A program made the translations under genes and the position numbers. Below are positions 24,265 to 34,484 of a stretch of DNA of 64,000 nucleotides, one piece after another (within the stretch, counting starts at the first letter, position 1; the number at the start of each line of letters is the position of its first letter). The notes beneath the pieces were generated by a model. It searched no databases. It saw only the letters and a program-made list of their open reading frames with translations, and had not been told where the DNA came from. This DNA is from Syntrophomonas sp. UBA1376 (GTDB lineage Bacteria; Bacillota; Syntrophomonadia; Syntrophomonadales; Syntrophomonadaceae), in assembly GCA_002305535.1 (NCBI GenBank), contig DBRE01000111.1, forward strand, positions 13,371 through 77,370. Direction: 5' to 3'.

Positions 24265-26349
24265 TTATGCATCGGTTTGAGTGTCGCTCTGTAAACCATA
24301 ACGAGCTGCTTTGCGAACAATAGTCGGTTGACTAACACCCAATGCACGCGCAGCTTTACGCGTAGATCCATAGGTGTTCAAAGCGCCACTGATCATCTGC
24401 CTTTCCAAGGCTTCTACCGCTTCTTTTAGTGGTTGCGTAGACTGGGAACTCTGGCTTGACTTGCCATAGGCCCTACTATCATCAGGTAAAGCCACATCAT
24501 CGATAATATCACCTGAATGGGTCACTAATGTTCTTTCAATAACATTCTCCAGTTCCCGAATATTGCCAGGCCAGTTATAGGCGATCAGTTTATCGATCAC
24601 TTTAGGATCAAGGCTTTTGTTGAGTTCATACTTCTGGTTGAATTGCCGAACAAACTGAGCTGCTAGTGCCGGTATTTCCTCTTTTCTTTCCCGCAAAGGG
24701 GGCACCGTGATCGGAACAACATTGAGTCGAAAATATAAGTCTTTGCGGAAAAGATTCTTGTTCACCAGTTCCCATAGATCCTGATTAGTAGCAGCTATTA
24801 ATCTAACATCAACCTTTATGGGGGTTGTCCCCCCCACCCTAGTCATTTCTCTTTCCTGTATTACTCGTAGCAGTTTTACCTGTAAATGCAGAGGTAATTC
24901 AGCAATCTCATCCAAAAACAGGGTACCATGCTGGGCAACTTCAAATATGCCTATTTTCCCCCCTTTATTTGCCCCGGTAAAAGCTCCGCTTTCATATCCA
25001 AACAATTCAGACTCCAGAAGGTTTTCGGGAATCGCCCCACAATTGATTCTTACTAGTGGCTTGTCTTTACGCAGACTGTTACTGTGCAGAATTTCGGCGA
25101 TCATTTCCTTACCCACCCCAGATTCACCCTGAATCAGAACCGTGGAATCCACCTGACCCAGTCTTAGTACCAAATCAATTAGATCTCGAGATTTTTGAGC
25201 GCGGATAACATACTTGTCCAATACTTGATAACGACTCAAGCGTTCTTCATAGTGCATTTGTAATCCCATTGCCTGATCAAGTTCTTTACGCAAGCAGTTT
25301 AATTCGGTAATATCCCGCACATTGGTCACTACCCGTCGCAGTTGACCATTCTCGCCAATGATTGGGCTTCCGGTTACCAGTATACTTTTGCCGGTGCGCA
25401 GTTCCTGACTTATGGTGACCGGTTCCCGGCGTTCCATCACTAGCATAGTCGCTGACTGATCATAGACGCCAGACTCCACCAATTCTGACATGGTTTTACC
25501 CAACACTTCATCGGCTCTGATTCCGGTGATCCTGCTGTAAGCCTCATTTATCCTAATAGTCTTTCCTTCACCATCAGTCACATATATGCCGTCAAAGGAG
25601 GAATTTATGATGGCATCCAGTTCCTCTTTTAATTCCCGGGTCGACTGAAGCTCCTGAGAAATCTGTTCTAACTCAGAAATATCCTGGACAACTGCTGCTG
25701 CGCCAATCGTTTTGCCATTTACGATGACTGGGGTACGATTGGACAAAAGCGTCCGATCCTGAAAGATAACCTTTTGACTAAATTCAGTCTTACCGGACTT
25801 TAGAATGTCGGGCAGAGTACTGTCCGGCATAAACTTGGTGATAGGCTGACCAATGATCTTCTCTTTCTTGATGTCAAACAACTTTTCCGCAGCTGAATTA
25901 AAAATCTGCACTTGGCCCGATTCATCAATGGTTATCATGGCATTATGTACCGATTCGATGATGATATCCAGCGATCTTTCTAGTTCACGAGCCGAACTAT
26001 AATAGGCTTTAGCCAAGTCAGATCGAGTTACCATTCCTACCAGACGCCCGTTATCTATCACCGGAAGACGCCCGACTTCCAAGTTGATCAATTCATCCAG
26101 ACTATCATCAGGACTAACGGTAATCACTTGTCGTTCCATCACCCGGTCAATGGATGTAGCCTGACTGTTCTCTTCCATTATCCCCCGGAGCAAATGGCCT
26201 TTGGTAATCAAACCTACTAAGGCTCCTTCACTATCAACAACCGGAGCGCCATTAATCTGATTCTCAGCCAGAATTCGCGCCGCTTCCTCGAGGAGTACCT
26301 GGGGCTGGAGAGTTACGGGATTAATAGTCATAATATCCCTGATAATCAT
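24265..26349 (-). CDS. Sigma-54-dependent activator with CBS pair, two PAS domains, AAA+ and Fis-type HTH
   Basis: About 694 residues. In order: two CBS motifs (about 1-57 and 65-113), PAS 1 (about 120-235), PAS 2 (about 250-370), AAA+ domain (about 395-630) with Walker A GESGVGKE, the sigma-54-contacting GAFTGA loop and FLDEIAELP, then a Fis-type HTH ([21 protein letters not shown]) at the C terminus. The start is ATG 26349 with GGGGGA six bases before; an in-frame codon at 26370 lacks this site. CBS pairs bind adenosyl ligands and PAS domains bind small molecules or cofactors, so it probably reads energy or metabolite state. Position makes abfD its likely target. Confidence 0.93.
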   Translation of the reverse strand: MIIRDIMTINPVTLQPQVLLEEAARILAENQINGAPVVDSEGALVGLITKGHLLRGIMEENSQATSIDRVMERQVITVSPDDSLDELINLEVGRLPVIDNGRLVGMVTRSDLAKAYYSSARELERSLDIIIESVHNAMITIDESGQVQIFNSAAEKLFDIKKEKIIGQPITKFMPDSTLPDILKSGKTEFSQKVIFQDRTLLSNRTPVIVNGKTIGAAAVVQDISELEQISQELQSTRELKEELDAIINSSFDGIYVTDGEGKTIRINEAYSRITGIRADEVLGKTMSELVESGVYDQSATMLVMERREPVTISQELRTGKSILVTGSPIIGENGQLRRVVTNVRDITELNCLRKELDQAMGLQMHYEERLSRYQVLDKYVIRAQKSRDLIDLVLRLGQVDSTVLIQGESGVGKEMIAEILHSNSLRKDKPLVRINCGAIPENLLESELFGYESGAFTGANKGGKIGIFEVAQHGTLFLDEIAELPLHLQVKLLRVIQEREMTRVGGTTPIKVDVRLIAATNQDLWELVNKNLFRKDLYFRLNVVPITVPPLRERKEEIPALAAQFVRQFNQKYELNKSLDPKVIDKLIAYNWPGNIRELENVIERTLVTHSGDIIDDVALPDDSRAYGKSSQSSQSTQPLKEAVEALERQMISGALNTYGSTRKAARALGVSQPTIVRKAARYGLQSDTQTDA

Positions 26350-26542
26350 AGCGATCCCCCATCGATACAAAATTAAATCACTTCTCTATTTAAACTTAGA
26401 CCATTTTCGACATTTTAGCAACAATTATCAAGAGATGATGCGAAACAACACGGGAGTCGTTCCCTACAGGTTTTTCTATTTCGATAACTTAGGAAACGCC
26501 CCCCGGCTCCACTCTGTTAATTCTGGTTATATTTATTCTGAC

Positions 26543-26575
26543 AGCAAAAAACCTCCACCGGATTGGTGGAGGTTT
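26543..26575 (-). terminator. Terminator of the riboflavin operon
   Basis: Minus-strand stem AAACCTCCACC/GGTGGAGGTTT with a five-base loop, then TTTGC. Confidence 0.85.
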
Positions 26576-26586
26576 CTAGAAACCAA

Positions 26587-27051
26587 TTAACCGATCTGTT
26601 TCATTATGTTGACCATTTCAATGGCTGAGTTGGCAGCGTCCACTCCTTTATTACCGGCCTTTGTTCCAGCCCGTTCAATGGCTTGTTCAATGGTATCAGC
26701 AGTTATTACTCCATATATTACTGGGACTCCAGTGTTAAGGGCTACCTGGGCAACCCCCTTGGTAACCTCAGCCGAAACGTATTCAAAATGAGGCGTGGCA
26801 CCGCGAATAACCGCCCCCAGACATATTACTGCATCATATCCGCGTTGAACCATTTTTTGCGCTACCAAGGGAATTTCAAAAGCTCCCGGTATCCACACCA
26901 CATCGATGTCCTTTTGATCAACATTGTGACGGATCAGGGTATCAATACATCCGGATAGCAGTTTATTGGTGATGAACTCGTTAAAACGTGACACCACTAT
27001 CCCTATTCGTTGTCCATCTCCTACCAGTTTTCCTTCAAATATTTGGCTCAC
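26587..27051 (-). CDS. ribH: 6,7-dimethyl-8-ribityllumazine synthase
   Basis: 154 residues, standard length. [10 protein letters not shown] binds the pyrimidine, GAFEIP the ribityl chain, and [15 protein letters not shown] carries the catalytic His and the phosphate-binding GAT. It condenses 5-amino-6-ribitylaminouracil with dihydroxybutanone phosphate, in icosahedral capsids in many bacteria. GTG start 27051 follows GAGGAGG. Last gene of the ribDEBAH operon. Confidence 0.97.
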   Translation of the reverse strand: MSQIFEGKLVGDGQRIGIVVSRFNEFITNKLLSGCIDTLIRHNVDQKDIDVVWIPGAFEIPLVAQKMVQRGYDAVICLGAVIRGATPHFEYVSAEVTKGVAQVALNTGVPVIYGVITADTIEQAIERAGTKAGNKGVDAANSAIEMVNIMKQIG

Positions 27052-27070
27052 GGTGAATTCCTCCTCTTAA

Positions 27071-28267
27071 TTATAATCCGGCCAACATGTGGCCCATCTT
27101 TTCTTTCTTGGTTTGCAAATAATAGCGATTTTCATCCTTACAGGGGATCTCTATGGAAACACGTTCCACCACTTCCAGTCCGTATCCTTCCAAACCTTTT
27201 ATCTTTTTAGGGTTATTGGTCATGAGTCGCATTTTGCGAATACCTAAATCAACCAGAATTTGAGCTCCTATCCCATAATCACGTAGATCTTCAGCAAAAC
27301 CAAGTTCCAAATTAGCTTCTACGGTGTCTCGGCCATGATCCTGCAGATGATAGGCTCTGATTTTATTCACCAATCCAATACCGCGCCCTTCTTGGCGCAT
27401 ATACAGCAATACTCCTTTGCCAGCTTCTTCTATCATGGTCAAGGCAGCGGCCAGCTGTTCACCGCAGTCACAGCGATTTGATCCAAACACATCCCCGGTA
27501 AGACACTCGGAATGCACCCGAACCAAAATTGATTCATCTTCATCCCACTCCCCCTTGACCAAAGCCAAATGTCCTTTACCGTCCAATAGTGACTCATAGG
27601 CTACGGCAATAAAATCCCCATATTCGGTGGGAAGTTTGGTATCAGCCACTCGTTTCACCAGCTTTTCGGTACGGCGCCGATATTCAATTAAATCGGCAAT
27701 GGAGGCGATTTTTATCTGGTGTTCACGCGCAAACTCAAGTAACTCTGGAACACGGGCCATAGTACCATCGCTACTCATAATTTCACAGATAACTGCAGCT
27801 GGATACAGTCCGGCCAGACGTGCCAGGTCGATCGATCCTTCAGTATGACCGGTTCTGCGCAATACTCCTCCCTCTTTATAGCGTAAGGGAAAAATATGTC
27901 CAGGTTTTCTAAAGTCGGATGGTTGGGCCTCGGGTGATATTAACCCGGCAATAGTGGCTGCTCGCTCATGGGCTGAAATACCGGTACTAGTGGTCTTGTA
28001 ATCCACTGATACTGTAAAAGCAGTCTCATGATTATCGGTGTTTTCTAAAACCATGGGCTGAATTTCCAATTCATCCAACCGCTCACCAGTCATAGGCACA
28101 CATATCAAGCCCTTAGCATAAGAAGCCATGAAGTTTATAACTTCTGGAGTCGCCTTCTCAGCCGCTACGATAAGGTCGCCTTCATTTTCACGATCCTCAT
28201 CATCGACTAAAATCACCATTTTGCCTTCCCGGATGTCTTTGATTGCCTCTTCTATAGTGTTAAACAT
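27071..28267 (-). CDS. ribBA: Bifunctional 3,4-dihydroxy-2-butanone-4-phosphate synthase / GTP cyclohydrolase II
   Basis: 398 residues. The RibB half (1-200) has [12 protein letters not shown] near residues 21-32 and the [14 protein letters not shown] substrate region; the RibA half (about 205-398) has the zinc site [15 protein letters not shown] and the RQEGRGIGL catalytic stretch. It supplies both branch precursors for lumazine synthase. The ATG follows GGGAGG and lies 14 bases after ribE. Confidence 0.97.
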   Translation of the reverse strand: MFNTIEEAIKDIREGKMVILVDDEDRENEGDLIVAAEKATPEVINFMASYAKGLICVPMTGERLDELEIQPMVLENTDNHETAFTVSVDYKTTSTGISAHERAATIAGLISPEAQPSDFRKPGHIFPLRYKEGGVLRRTGHTEGSIDLARLAGLYPAAVICEIMSSDGTMARVPELLEFAREHQIKIASIADLIEYRRRTEKLVKRVADTKLPTEYGDFIAVAYESLLDGKGHLALVKGEWDEDESILVRVHSECLTGDVFGSNRCDCGEQLAAALTMIEEAGKGVLLYMRQEGRGIGLVNKIRAYHLQDHGRDTVEANLELGFAEDLRDYGIGAQILVDLGIRKMRLMTNNPKKIKGLEGYGLEVVERVSIEIPCKDENRYYLQTKKEKMGHMLAGL

Positions 28268-28281
28268 TTTTCAGTCCTCCC

Positions 28282-28929
28282 TTATAGGAATCCGTTCTCT
28301 GCTAAAAATGAAACATCCAAGTCCTGACGCATATCGGGACTAGTTCTACCCATCAAATGTTGAACATACCGGCCAATGATATCACTTTCCAGGTTGACCC
28401 GATCACCCGGATCCTTGCCCCCCAGAGTTGTCTCGTGAGCGGTATGGGGGATCAGAGAGACGGTAAAACTATCCTGGAATACGTCCACCACCGTTAAGCT
28501 AATGCCGTCTATAGCTACTGATCCTTTGGGAACCACAAATTGGAGCAGCTCAGGAGTGGTCTTTATGCGGTATATGATAGCTATCTCCAGAACCTGCTTT
28601 TGCACAATGGTACCGATGGCATCAACATGACCCTGGACAATGTGCCCGCCCAGTCTTGCCCCAACTTGTAAGGCCCTTTCCAGGTTGACGGGACTACCCG
28701 GTTTTAATTCGTGCAAAGTAGTTTTATTGATAGTCTCGGGCATAACATCTGCTATGAAATGTTGATTATCAAAAGAAACCACTGTTAAGCAAACTCCATT
28801 TACAGCAATACTGTCACCTACAGCAACATCACTCAGAACTTTACTGGCCTTTATCTGGATTTGAGCCGAGTGAGACTGCTGATTGATTCTTTGTACATGA
28901 CCGATTTCTTCAATTATGCCTGTAAACAC
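28282..28929 (-). CDS. ribE: Riboflavin synthase alpha subunit
   Basis: 215 residues in two homologous lumazine-binding halves (about 1-95 and 96-195), starting with the characteristic [10 protein letters not shown]. The conserved GxxVNxE repeats ([18 protein letters not shown]) are both present. It dismutates two ribityllumazines into riboflavin and the pyrimidine. GTG start, four bases after ribD, so tightly coupled. Confidence 0.97.
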   Translation of the reverse strand: MFTGIIEEIGHVQRINQQSHSAQIQIKASKVLSDVAVGDSIAVNGVCLTVVSFDNQHFIADVMPETINKTTLHELKPGSPVNLERALQVGARLGGHIVQGHVDAIGTIVQKQVLEIAIIYRIKTTPELLQFVVPKGSVAIDGISLTVVDVFQDSFTVSLIPHTAHETTLGGKDPGDRVNLESDIIGRYVQHLMGRTSPDMRQDLDVSFLAENGFL

Positions 28930-28933
28930 TATT

Positions 28934-30040
28934 TCACCACCTTGTATAGGCTTCTATCAGTATATCTGCTCCCATCTGCTGTACCTGCACATCATGCAAA
29001 AGTAAGGCTTGATCCATCGTCTCAACTCCATCTCCGGCAACTGGCCCGGGGGCTTTGATACCACCCACCATTTTCGGTGCGATAAACCAATATAGTTTGT
29101 CAACCAAGTGCTGTTGCAGTAATGAAGCATTCAATCCGGCTCCACCTTCAACCAAAACACAGGTTATTTGGCGTTTGCCCAGATCATCCATGACCTGACC
29201 CATATCCAGGTAGTCAGGCGAACCATTTATGCGGATTATTTCCAACCCTTTGTCTCTAAGAGCAACCTCTCGGTCATGATCAGCCCCATGGGAAGTATAT
29301 ACCAGAGTGGGCTGTCTATTACTGGTCTTAACGATTTGTGTGTCGTGGGGCAACAGCAGCTGCCCATCTATTATAATGCGAATCGGATCTCTAGCTTCTT
29401 CATCATCCAAGCGGGTGTTAAGCAGCGGATCATCTGCCAATACCGTGCCAATACCAACCATTATGGCATCATACTGGTTACGAAGCCGATGAACATGCCT
29501 TCTGGCTTCCCCACCGGTGATCCAGCGAGAACTCCCCTGAGCAGTAGCTATTTTCCCGTCCAGAGTCATGGCAGTTTTTAAAGATACCAGGGGTCGCCCT
29601 GTAGATACATACTTGAAAAAAGCTTCGTTAAGTCGGCGGGCTGATTGTTCCAAGACTCCTATCTGGGTCGCGATGCCGGCTTTTTTTAATTTTTCCATTC
29701 CTCGCCCTGATACCTTTGGGTTAGGATCAAGCACGGCAGCTACCACTCTTCTCACACCAGCTTCAATAAGAGCATCGGCACAGGGCGGAGTTCTCCCATA
29801 GTGACTACAGGGTTCCAGGGTAACATAGATATCAGCCCCTCTGGCTTGTTCGCCCGCCTGCTGAAGAGCATGTATTTCCGCATGGGGGGTGCCGGCTTTT
29901 TGGTGATAGCCTTCACCGACTATCACCCCATTCTTAACTATCACCGCCCCTACCACTGGGTTGGGAGAGGTGCGGCCTAATGCTAGAGCGGCCAAATCCA
30001 AAGCTCTTTGCATATACTGATTGTCGGTACCACTACTCAC
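28934..30040 (-). CDS. ribD: Bifunctional pyrimidine deaminase/reductase
   Basis: About 368 residues. The deaminase domain holds the zinc site HAEIHAL and PCSHYGRTPPC (residues about 50-85); the reductase domain (about 145-368) has LKTAMTLDGKIA and the VEGGAGLNASLL NADPH-binding stretch. The start is set to GTG 30040, ten bases after GAGGG. The in-frame codon at 30091 lies inside the riboswitch terminator and cannot be the real start. First gene of the operon and direct target of the FMN riboswitch. Confidence 0.95.
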   Translation of the reverse strand: MSSGTDNQYMQRALDLAALALGRTSPNPVVGAVIVKNGVIVGEGYHQKAGTPHAEIHALQQAGEQARGADIYVTLEPCSHYGRTPPCADALIEAGVRRVVAAVLDPNPKVSGRGMEKLKKAGIATQIGVLEQSARRLNEAFFKYVSTGRPLVSLKTAMTLDGKIATAQGSSRWITGGEARRHVHRLRNQYDAIMVGIGTVLADDPLLNTRLDDEEARDPIRIIIDGQLLLPHDTQIVKTSNRQPTLVYTSHGADHDREVALRDKGLEIIRINGSPDYLDMGQVMDDLGKRQITCVLVEGGAGLNASLLQQHLVDKLYWFIAPKMVGGIKAPGPVAGDGVETMDQALLLHDVQVQQMGADILIEAYTRW

Positions 30041-30070
30041 CTTGATTACACCCTCGATTTTGAAAAATGG

Positions 30071-30107
30071 AAACAAAAAAAACTCCGTCAATAAAATTCT
30101 TCGGAGC
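30071..30107 (-). terminator. FMN-riboswitch attenuator
   Basis: Minus-strand stem CTCCG/CGGAG with extra inner pairing, then TTTTTTTTG. It sits between the riboswitch and ribD. Confidence 0.88.
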
Positions 30108-30158
30108 TAATCCACACACAAGTAATATGGCATCATTGTGAAAAATGTACCACATTAC

Positions 30159-30270
30159 ATTTCTTCTCCCATCCAGACTATCACTGTCGGCCCCGGAGTT
30201 GCACCGGATCATGCCTTACGGCTAGCGGGCTGTACCGCCGATAGGGAATTTCACCCATCCCCGAAGAAAT
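30159..30270 (-). promoter_or_regulatory. FMN riboswitch (RFN element)
   Basis: P1 pairs GAAGAAAT/ATTTCTTC at the two ends. The minus strand carries the core blocks TCGGGGATGGGTGAAATTCC, GGCGGTA, AGCCCGC, TGATCCGGTGCAACTCCGG and GCCGACAGTGATAGTC, all RFN signatures. High FMN should favour the terminator at 30071-30107. Confidence 0.97.
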
Positions 30271-30313
30271 TCTTATTTAATTGCCTTTATAGTACACTGA
30301 CCGGTTAAAATGG

Positions 30314-30970
30314 TCAACCAGTTACCGCATCCTTTAGGTTTTTGATAGCCTGAGCCGGATCCGTAGCATGGAAAATATAAGATCCTGCCACTAGAACATT
30401 AGCACCGGCCTGCACCACCTGACGGCCAGTTTCGGGATTGATCCCCCCATCAACTTGAATATCTATGTCTCTATCTATTTGGTCGATCATACTCTTTAAC
30501 TGGGTGATCTTGCTGACCACGCCGGGAATAAATCGCTGTCCTCCAAATCCAGGGTTGACACTCATTATCAAGACTAAATCAACATCCAATAAGCTGGGTT
30601 CGATCAAACTAACGGGCGTGGCAGGGTTTAAGGATACTCCAGCTCGGCATCCCAGTCCATGGATCAGATTTATAGTTCGATTAAGATGGGGACAGGTTTC
30701 CACATGAACAGTAATCAGATCGGCCCCAGCTTTAGCGAAAGCGGGTATATGTAAATCAGGTTTTTCGATCATCAGGTGAACATCAAATATCAACTTGCTA
30801 TGAGCCCGCAAGTCGGCTACTACCTGAGGGCCAATGGTAATATTCGGTACAAAATGCCCGTCCATGACATCAATGTGTAACCAATCGGCACCGGCTTGTT
30901 CGACTTTGGCAATATCTTGTCCCAGATGAGCAAAATCAGCAGACAATATGGAGGGAGCCAATAATATCAT
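30314..30970 (-). CDS. rpe: Ribulose-phosphate 3-epimerase
   Basis: About 218 residues, TIM barrel. LAPSILSADF at the start, HIDVMDGHFVPN with metal-binding His/Asp, VHLMIEKP, MSVNPGFGGQ with the second metal/catalytic region, and VDGGINPET complete the family set. It interconverts ribulose-5-phosphate and xylulose-5-phosphate. The ATG at 30970 overlaps the TGA of rsgA (ATGA), with AAAGGAG upstream; a nearer in-frame ATG at 30979 is too close to the ribosome site. Confidence 0.96.
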   Translation of the reverse strand: MILLAPSILSADFAHLGQDIAKVEQAGADWLHIDVMDGHFVPNITIGPQVVADLRAHSKLIFDVHLMIEKPDLHIPAFAKAGADLITVHVETCPHLNRTINLIHGLGCRAGVSLNPATPVSLIEPSLLDVDLVLIMSVNPGFGGQRFIPGVVSKITQLKSMIDQIDRDIDIQVDGGINPETGRQVVQAGANVLVAGSYIFHATDPAQAIKNLKDAVTG

Positions 30971-31851
30971 CGGTAGCATTTCTCCTTTTCGATAACCTCT
31001 TCCAAGAGCTGAATATAATTTTTGTAGCGGAAGGACGGGATCGTTCCATTGTCAACCGCGGTTTTGACTCCACAATCCTTTTCCCGATAATGCAAGCAAT
31101 CTGCAAATCGGCACTCCTGGTTGAAAACAGTAAAGTCAGGGTAATAATTAGCTAATTGAGTACTCTTCATGATAGGCAGATCCAGAACACTAAAACCAGG
31201 CGTATCTGCGATCCAACCGTTGTTATCTATGGCAAATAGTTCTACATGGCGGGTGGTGTGCCTGCCGCGGCCAATTTTACTGCTGACCTCTTGTGTCTTC
31301 AAGAGTTGATCATTTGACAAAGCATTGATCAGACTTGTTTTGCCTACCCCACTAGGCCCAGCTAATACTGCAATCTGCTCCTTAAGCAATTGGCGCACAC
31401 TCTCCAGGTTATGTCGCTGCCGGGCGGATATGGATAGCACTGTAAAACCAGCCTGGGGATAGTACTCATTTATCAGGACTGCTTTGGGATCGGGATCAAG
31501 ATCACACTTGTTAAGTATTATACAGGGAGTAAGCTGTTGCAGACTTGCCAGCAACAACAACCTATCCAACAGAGTAATACTGGGAGAAGGTTTGTCAACT
31601 GCCATTACTATTAGTACCATAGTAACATTGGCTATTTTGGGTCGGTATAACAGGTTTTTTCGAGGCTGAATACCTTCCAGAATACCACGCCCATCATCCA
31701 ATCGAGTAAAGGTTACCCAATCACCACTTACCACTTGTTCCTTAAGCTTACCACGGGTTTTACATTCGTAAAGCTGTCCATCCACGGTTTGCACGTAATA
31801 AAACCCACTGTAGTTTTTGAGTACCAGTCCGACAGATTGATGGTCGGTCAT
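30967..31851 (-). CDS. rsgA: Ribosome small-subunit-dependent GTPase A
   Basis: 294 residues. An N-terminal OB fold is followed by a circularly permuted GTPase: NKCD (G4) precedes GPSGVGKTSLIN (G1) and DTPGFS (G3). The C-terminal zinc finger is CRFADCLHYREKDC. It helps 30S subunit maturation. The ATG has AGGAGG upstream. It sits in the conserved Firmicute order prpC-pknB-rsgA-rpe. Confidence 0.97.
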   Translation of the reverse strand: MTDHQSVGLVLKNYSGFYYVQTVDGQLYECKTRGKLKEQVVSGDWVTFTRLDDGRGILEGIQPRKNLLYRPKIANVTMVLIVMAVDKPSPSITLLDRLLLLASLQQLTPCIILNKCDLDPDPKAVLINEYYPQAGFTVLSISARQRHNLESVRQLLKEQIAVLAGPSGVGKTSLINALSNDQLLKTQEVSSKIGRGRHTTRHVELFAIDNNGWIADTPGFSVLDLPIMKSTQLANYYPDFTVFNQECRFADCLHYREKDCGVKTAVDNGTIPSFRYKNYIQLLEEVIEKEKCYR

Positions 31852-31875
31852 ATAAACCTCCTCAGCACTTAAGAT

Positions 31876-33714
31876 TTATAGATCAAAGGTTCGGTAGCTG
31901 TTACCATTTAGGAATACTTCGGCTTGACCAGTGCCAAAATAGCTTATTCCTACAACTACCCCATCACCACCATTATGCATCTGGTCATACACCTCGCGCT
32001 GTCCCTGGGCATCCTTCACTTTTATTACCACCTTGTAGAAGTCCTGATCTTCCGGAAGTCGCAACTCCAAACTACGTGTCTGGGCTGCCGGTCCTGGCCC
32101 TGAACTAACGGTGAGATTAATGGTAGTATCCTCGTCCACTAACACACCCGCTTGGGTATCCTGATCTATAACATAATCAACATAATAGGCGTTGCTTTCC
32201 TTTCTAGTTATTTGGTTGCCGATTACGAGATTGTTCTCTTTCAGTATCTGGCGCGCCTCATCCAAAGACTTTCCAATCAGATTAGGCATTGGTATACGCT
32301 CAGGTGTGGGGCCTTCACTGACCATCATATCTACATATTCTCCCGGCTCGGCTTCAGTACCACCGAGGGGATTCTGTGATATGACCTGATTCTCCTCAAA
32401 CTTGTCATCATGGATTTTATCGATTTTTCCTGGTCGGAATCCACTGTTGCGTAATTCGACCTCGGCGGCACTTCTATCCATGCCTACTATATCAGGTACT
32501 TTCTTCATCTGAATACCTAAGCTTGGTACTACTCCAATCTCGCGACCTTTTTTGACCTTAAATCCCTCCACATAGCGTTGGGATATTATATGATCTTTTT
32601 CCACTTCAGCGTGATACTGCCCCGGTAACACTTTCAGTTTCAGCCCCACTTTAGATAATTCTTGGTCAGCTTCCTTCAAACTTAGACCCACTAGACCGGG
32701 AACTTCAACTTCCTCACCAAAGAAGTTCCCACTCAGCTGGTACGCCACTCCCAAAAATAAACCCAGAACTGCCAGCAAAACAATGGCTGCTGCCGGACGC
32801 AGTTTTTTCTTGGCCAATTCTTGATCTCTCCCTTCCGATATCGGAGCCATGATCAAGGTTTTTCCGTTTTTGTATTGGCTGCTGTAATTGGAAAAATACT
32901 GACTGTGGATATTCAGTAGTGCATTCCGCATTTCCTCGGCGGTTGAAAAGCGATGCTGGGGCAATTTCTCCATGGCTTTTATGATAATACCTTCTAGTCC
33001 TACCGGTACTTCAGAGTTGTTAGCTCTAATAGCCGGTATATCATCGTGAATATGTTTCAGTGCAACTGTGATAGGACTATCTGCGTCATAAGGTACCTGC
33101 CCGGTGACCATTTCATAAAGAACACACCCAACCGAATAAATGTCAGTGGCTCTGGTTAGAGGTTCCCCTTTGGCCTGCTCAGGAGATACATAGTGAACAG
33201 ATCCAACTACATTCCCTCCAAAGGTAATGGTTTGCTTGGTGACAGCCTGAGCAATACCAAAGTCGGCCACCTTTACAATTCCGGTATCAGTGATCAAAAC
33301 ATTGTGCGGTTTGATATCACGATGAATTATGCCCTTTTCATGAGCGTGATGTAAGCCGTCGCAGATCATGATGGCAATGTCAACGGCTTTGTCAACAGCC
33401 AGAGGCTTTTGCTGCTCGATCATTTCTTTAAGAGTCATGCCCTGCACATATTCCATGACTATGTAATAGCAGTCCCCCTGCTGTCCAACATCAAAAATAT
33501 TTACTAAATTGGGATGGGAAAGACTGGCGGCTGCCAGGGCTTCAGTCTTAAACCGCTGTACGAAATTATCATCGCGGACAAATTCCTCTTTCATTACTTT
33601 TACAGCCACCGTACGGTTGAGAATGCGACAACGGGCCTTATAGACTATGGCCATTCCGCCCTCGCCAACTATTTCCAACAATTCGTAGCGATCACCTAGA
33701 ATCATCCCTACCAA
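31876..33714 (-). CDS. pknB: PASTA-domain Ser/Thr protein kinase
   Basis: 612 residues. The kinase domain (about 10-275) has GEGGMAIVYKA, the invariant Lys in VAVKVM, HRDIKPHNVL, DFGIA and the APE-equivalent YVSPEQA. One membrane helix lies at about 310-330 and three PASTA repeats (about 335-400, 400-470, 470-540) plus a C-terminal beta domain face the wall. It senses muropeptides/lipid II and phosphorylates cell-division and wall proteins. The start is TTG 33714, nine bases after GGAGG. Paired with PrpC immediately upstream. Confidence 0.96.
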   Translation of the reverse strand: MVGMILGDRYELLEIVGEGGMAIVYKARCRILNRTVAVKVMKEEFVRDDNFVQRFKTEALAAASLSHPNLVNIFDVGQQGDCYYIVMEYVQGMTLKEMIEQQKPLAVDKAVDIAIMICDGLHHAHEKGIIHRDIKPHNVLITDTGIVKVADFGIAQAVTKQTITFGGNVVGSVHYVSPEQAKGEPLTRATDIYSVGCVLYEMVTGQVPYDADSPITVALKHIHDDIPAIRANNSEVPVGLEGIIIKAMEKLPQHRFSTAEEMRNALLNIHSQYFSNYSSQYKNGKTLIMAPISEGRDQELAKKKLRPAAAIVLLAVLGLFLGVAYQLSGNFFGEEVEVPGLVGLSLKEADQELSKVGLKLKVLPGQYHAEVEKDHIISQRYVEGFKVKKGREIGVVPSLGIQMKKVPDIVGMDRSAAEVELRNSGFRPGKIDKIHDDKFEENQVISQNPLGGTEAEPGEYVDMMVSEGPTPERIPMPNLIGKSLDEARQILKENNLVIGNQITRKESNAYYVDYVIDQDTQAGVLVDEDTTINLTVSSGPGPAAQTRSLELRLPEDQDFYKVVIKVKDAQGQREVYDQMHNGGDGVVVGISYFGTGQAEVFLNGNSYRTFDL

Positions 33715-33727
33715 TTATGTTTACCTC

Positions 33728-34441
33728 CTAATTGAAGCCTATGAGTACTATGGTAATATTGTCAAAGCCGCCTTTGGCCAGAGCCTCTCTAAGCAACTGC
33801 TGAGCGGCATATTCCAGATCTTGGCTATGAGCTTGAACAATGGTGAGGATCTCTTCTGGAGTTAGCATATCAGTTAATCCATCACTGCACATCAACACGA
33901 TGTCACCGGACAATATTTCTTCATCAAATAGGTCAATTTCTATGTCTTCATTTATCCCCAGGGCTCTTGTCAATATATGATTATAGGCATTATCTCTCAT
34001 TTCCTCAGGTTTCAAAACTCCATTGGACAGCATTTCTTCTGCCAGGGTATGGTCGCGGGTCACTTTTCGAATAGATCCACTGCGGATGAGGAACACCCCG
34101 CTGTCACCAACATTAGCCACGGTAAAATGGCCATCGCGAACCAAAACAGCGGTCACAGTGGTTCCCATTTCAAAAAGATCCTCATTGGCAAGACCGGCTT
34201 TTAATATAGCCCGATTGGCTTTGTCAATGCTTTGAACTAGCTGCTGCTGTGCATTGGCTGATGTAAATCCCTCCATGCACTGGCTTATTGCCTCAACAGC
34301 CATTTGTGAGGCCACTTCTCCTCCCCGGTGGCCTCCCATACCATCACACACTAGGAAAAACCCCCGGTCTTCATCAATCAAAAACGCATCTTCATTGTTT
34401 TCGCGAACCAACCCGGTGTCCGAAATCCCCACAACTTTCAT
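33728..34441 (-). CDS. prpC: PP2C-type Ser/Thr phosphatase PrpC
   Basis: 237 residues with the metal-binding motifs DGMGGHRGGE, GDSGVFL, SDGLTDML and the C-terminal GGFDNITIVL. It removes phosphates placed by the adjacent PknB kinase. The ATG at 34441 has only a weak AGGGGC site. It lies 13 bases before pknB. Confidence 0.95.
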   Translation of the reverse strand: MKVVGISDTGLVRENNEDAFLIDEDRGFFLVCDGMGGHRGGEVASQMAVEAISQCMEGFTSANAQQQLVQSIDKANRAILKAGLANEDLFEMGTTVTAVLVRDGHFTVANVGDSGVFLIRSGSIRKVTRDHTLAEEMLSNGVLKPEEMRDNAYNHILTRALGINEDIEIDLFDEEILSGDIVLMCSDGLTDMLTPEEILTIVQAHSQDLEYAAQQLLREALAKGGFDNITIVLIGFN

Positions 34442-34484
34442 TAACTAACGCCCCTTAAATGATAAGCCTGCAGTAATTAATCCT

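Noticed and set aside
30041..30091. Longer ribD N terminus
   Set aside because: The codons lie in the riboswitch terminator; GTG 30040 has a ribosome site and lies after it.
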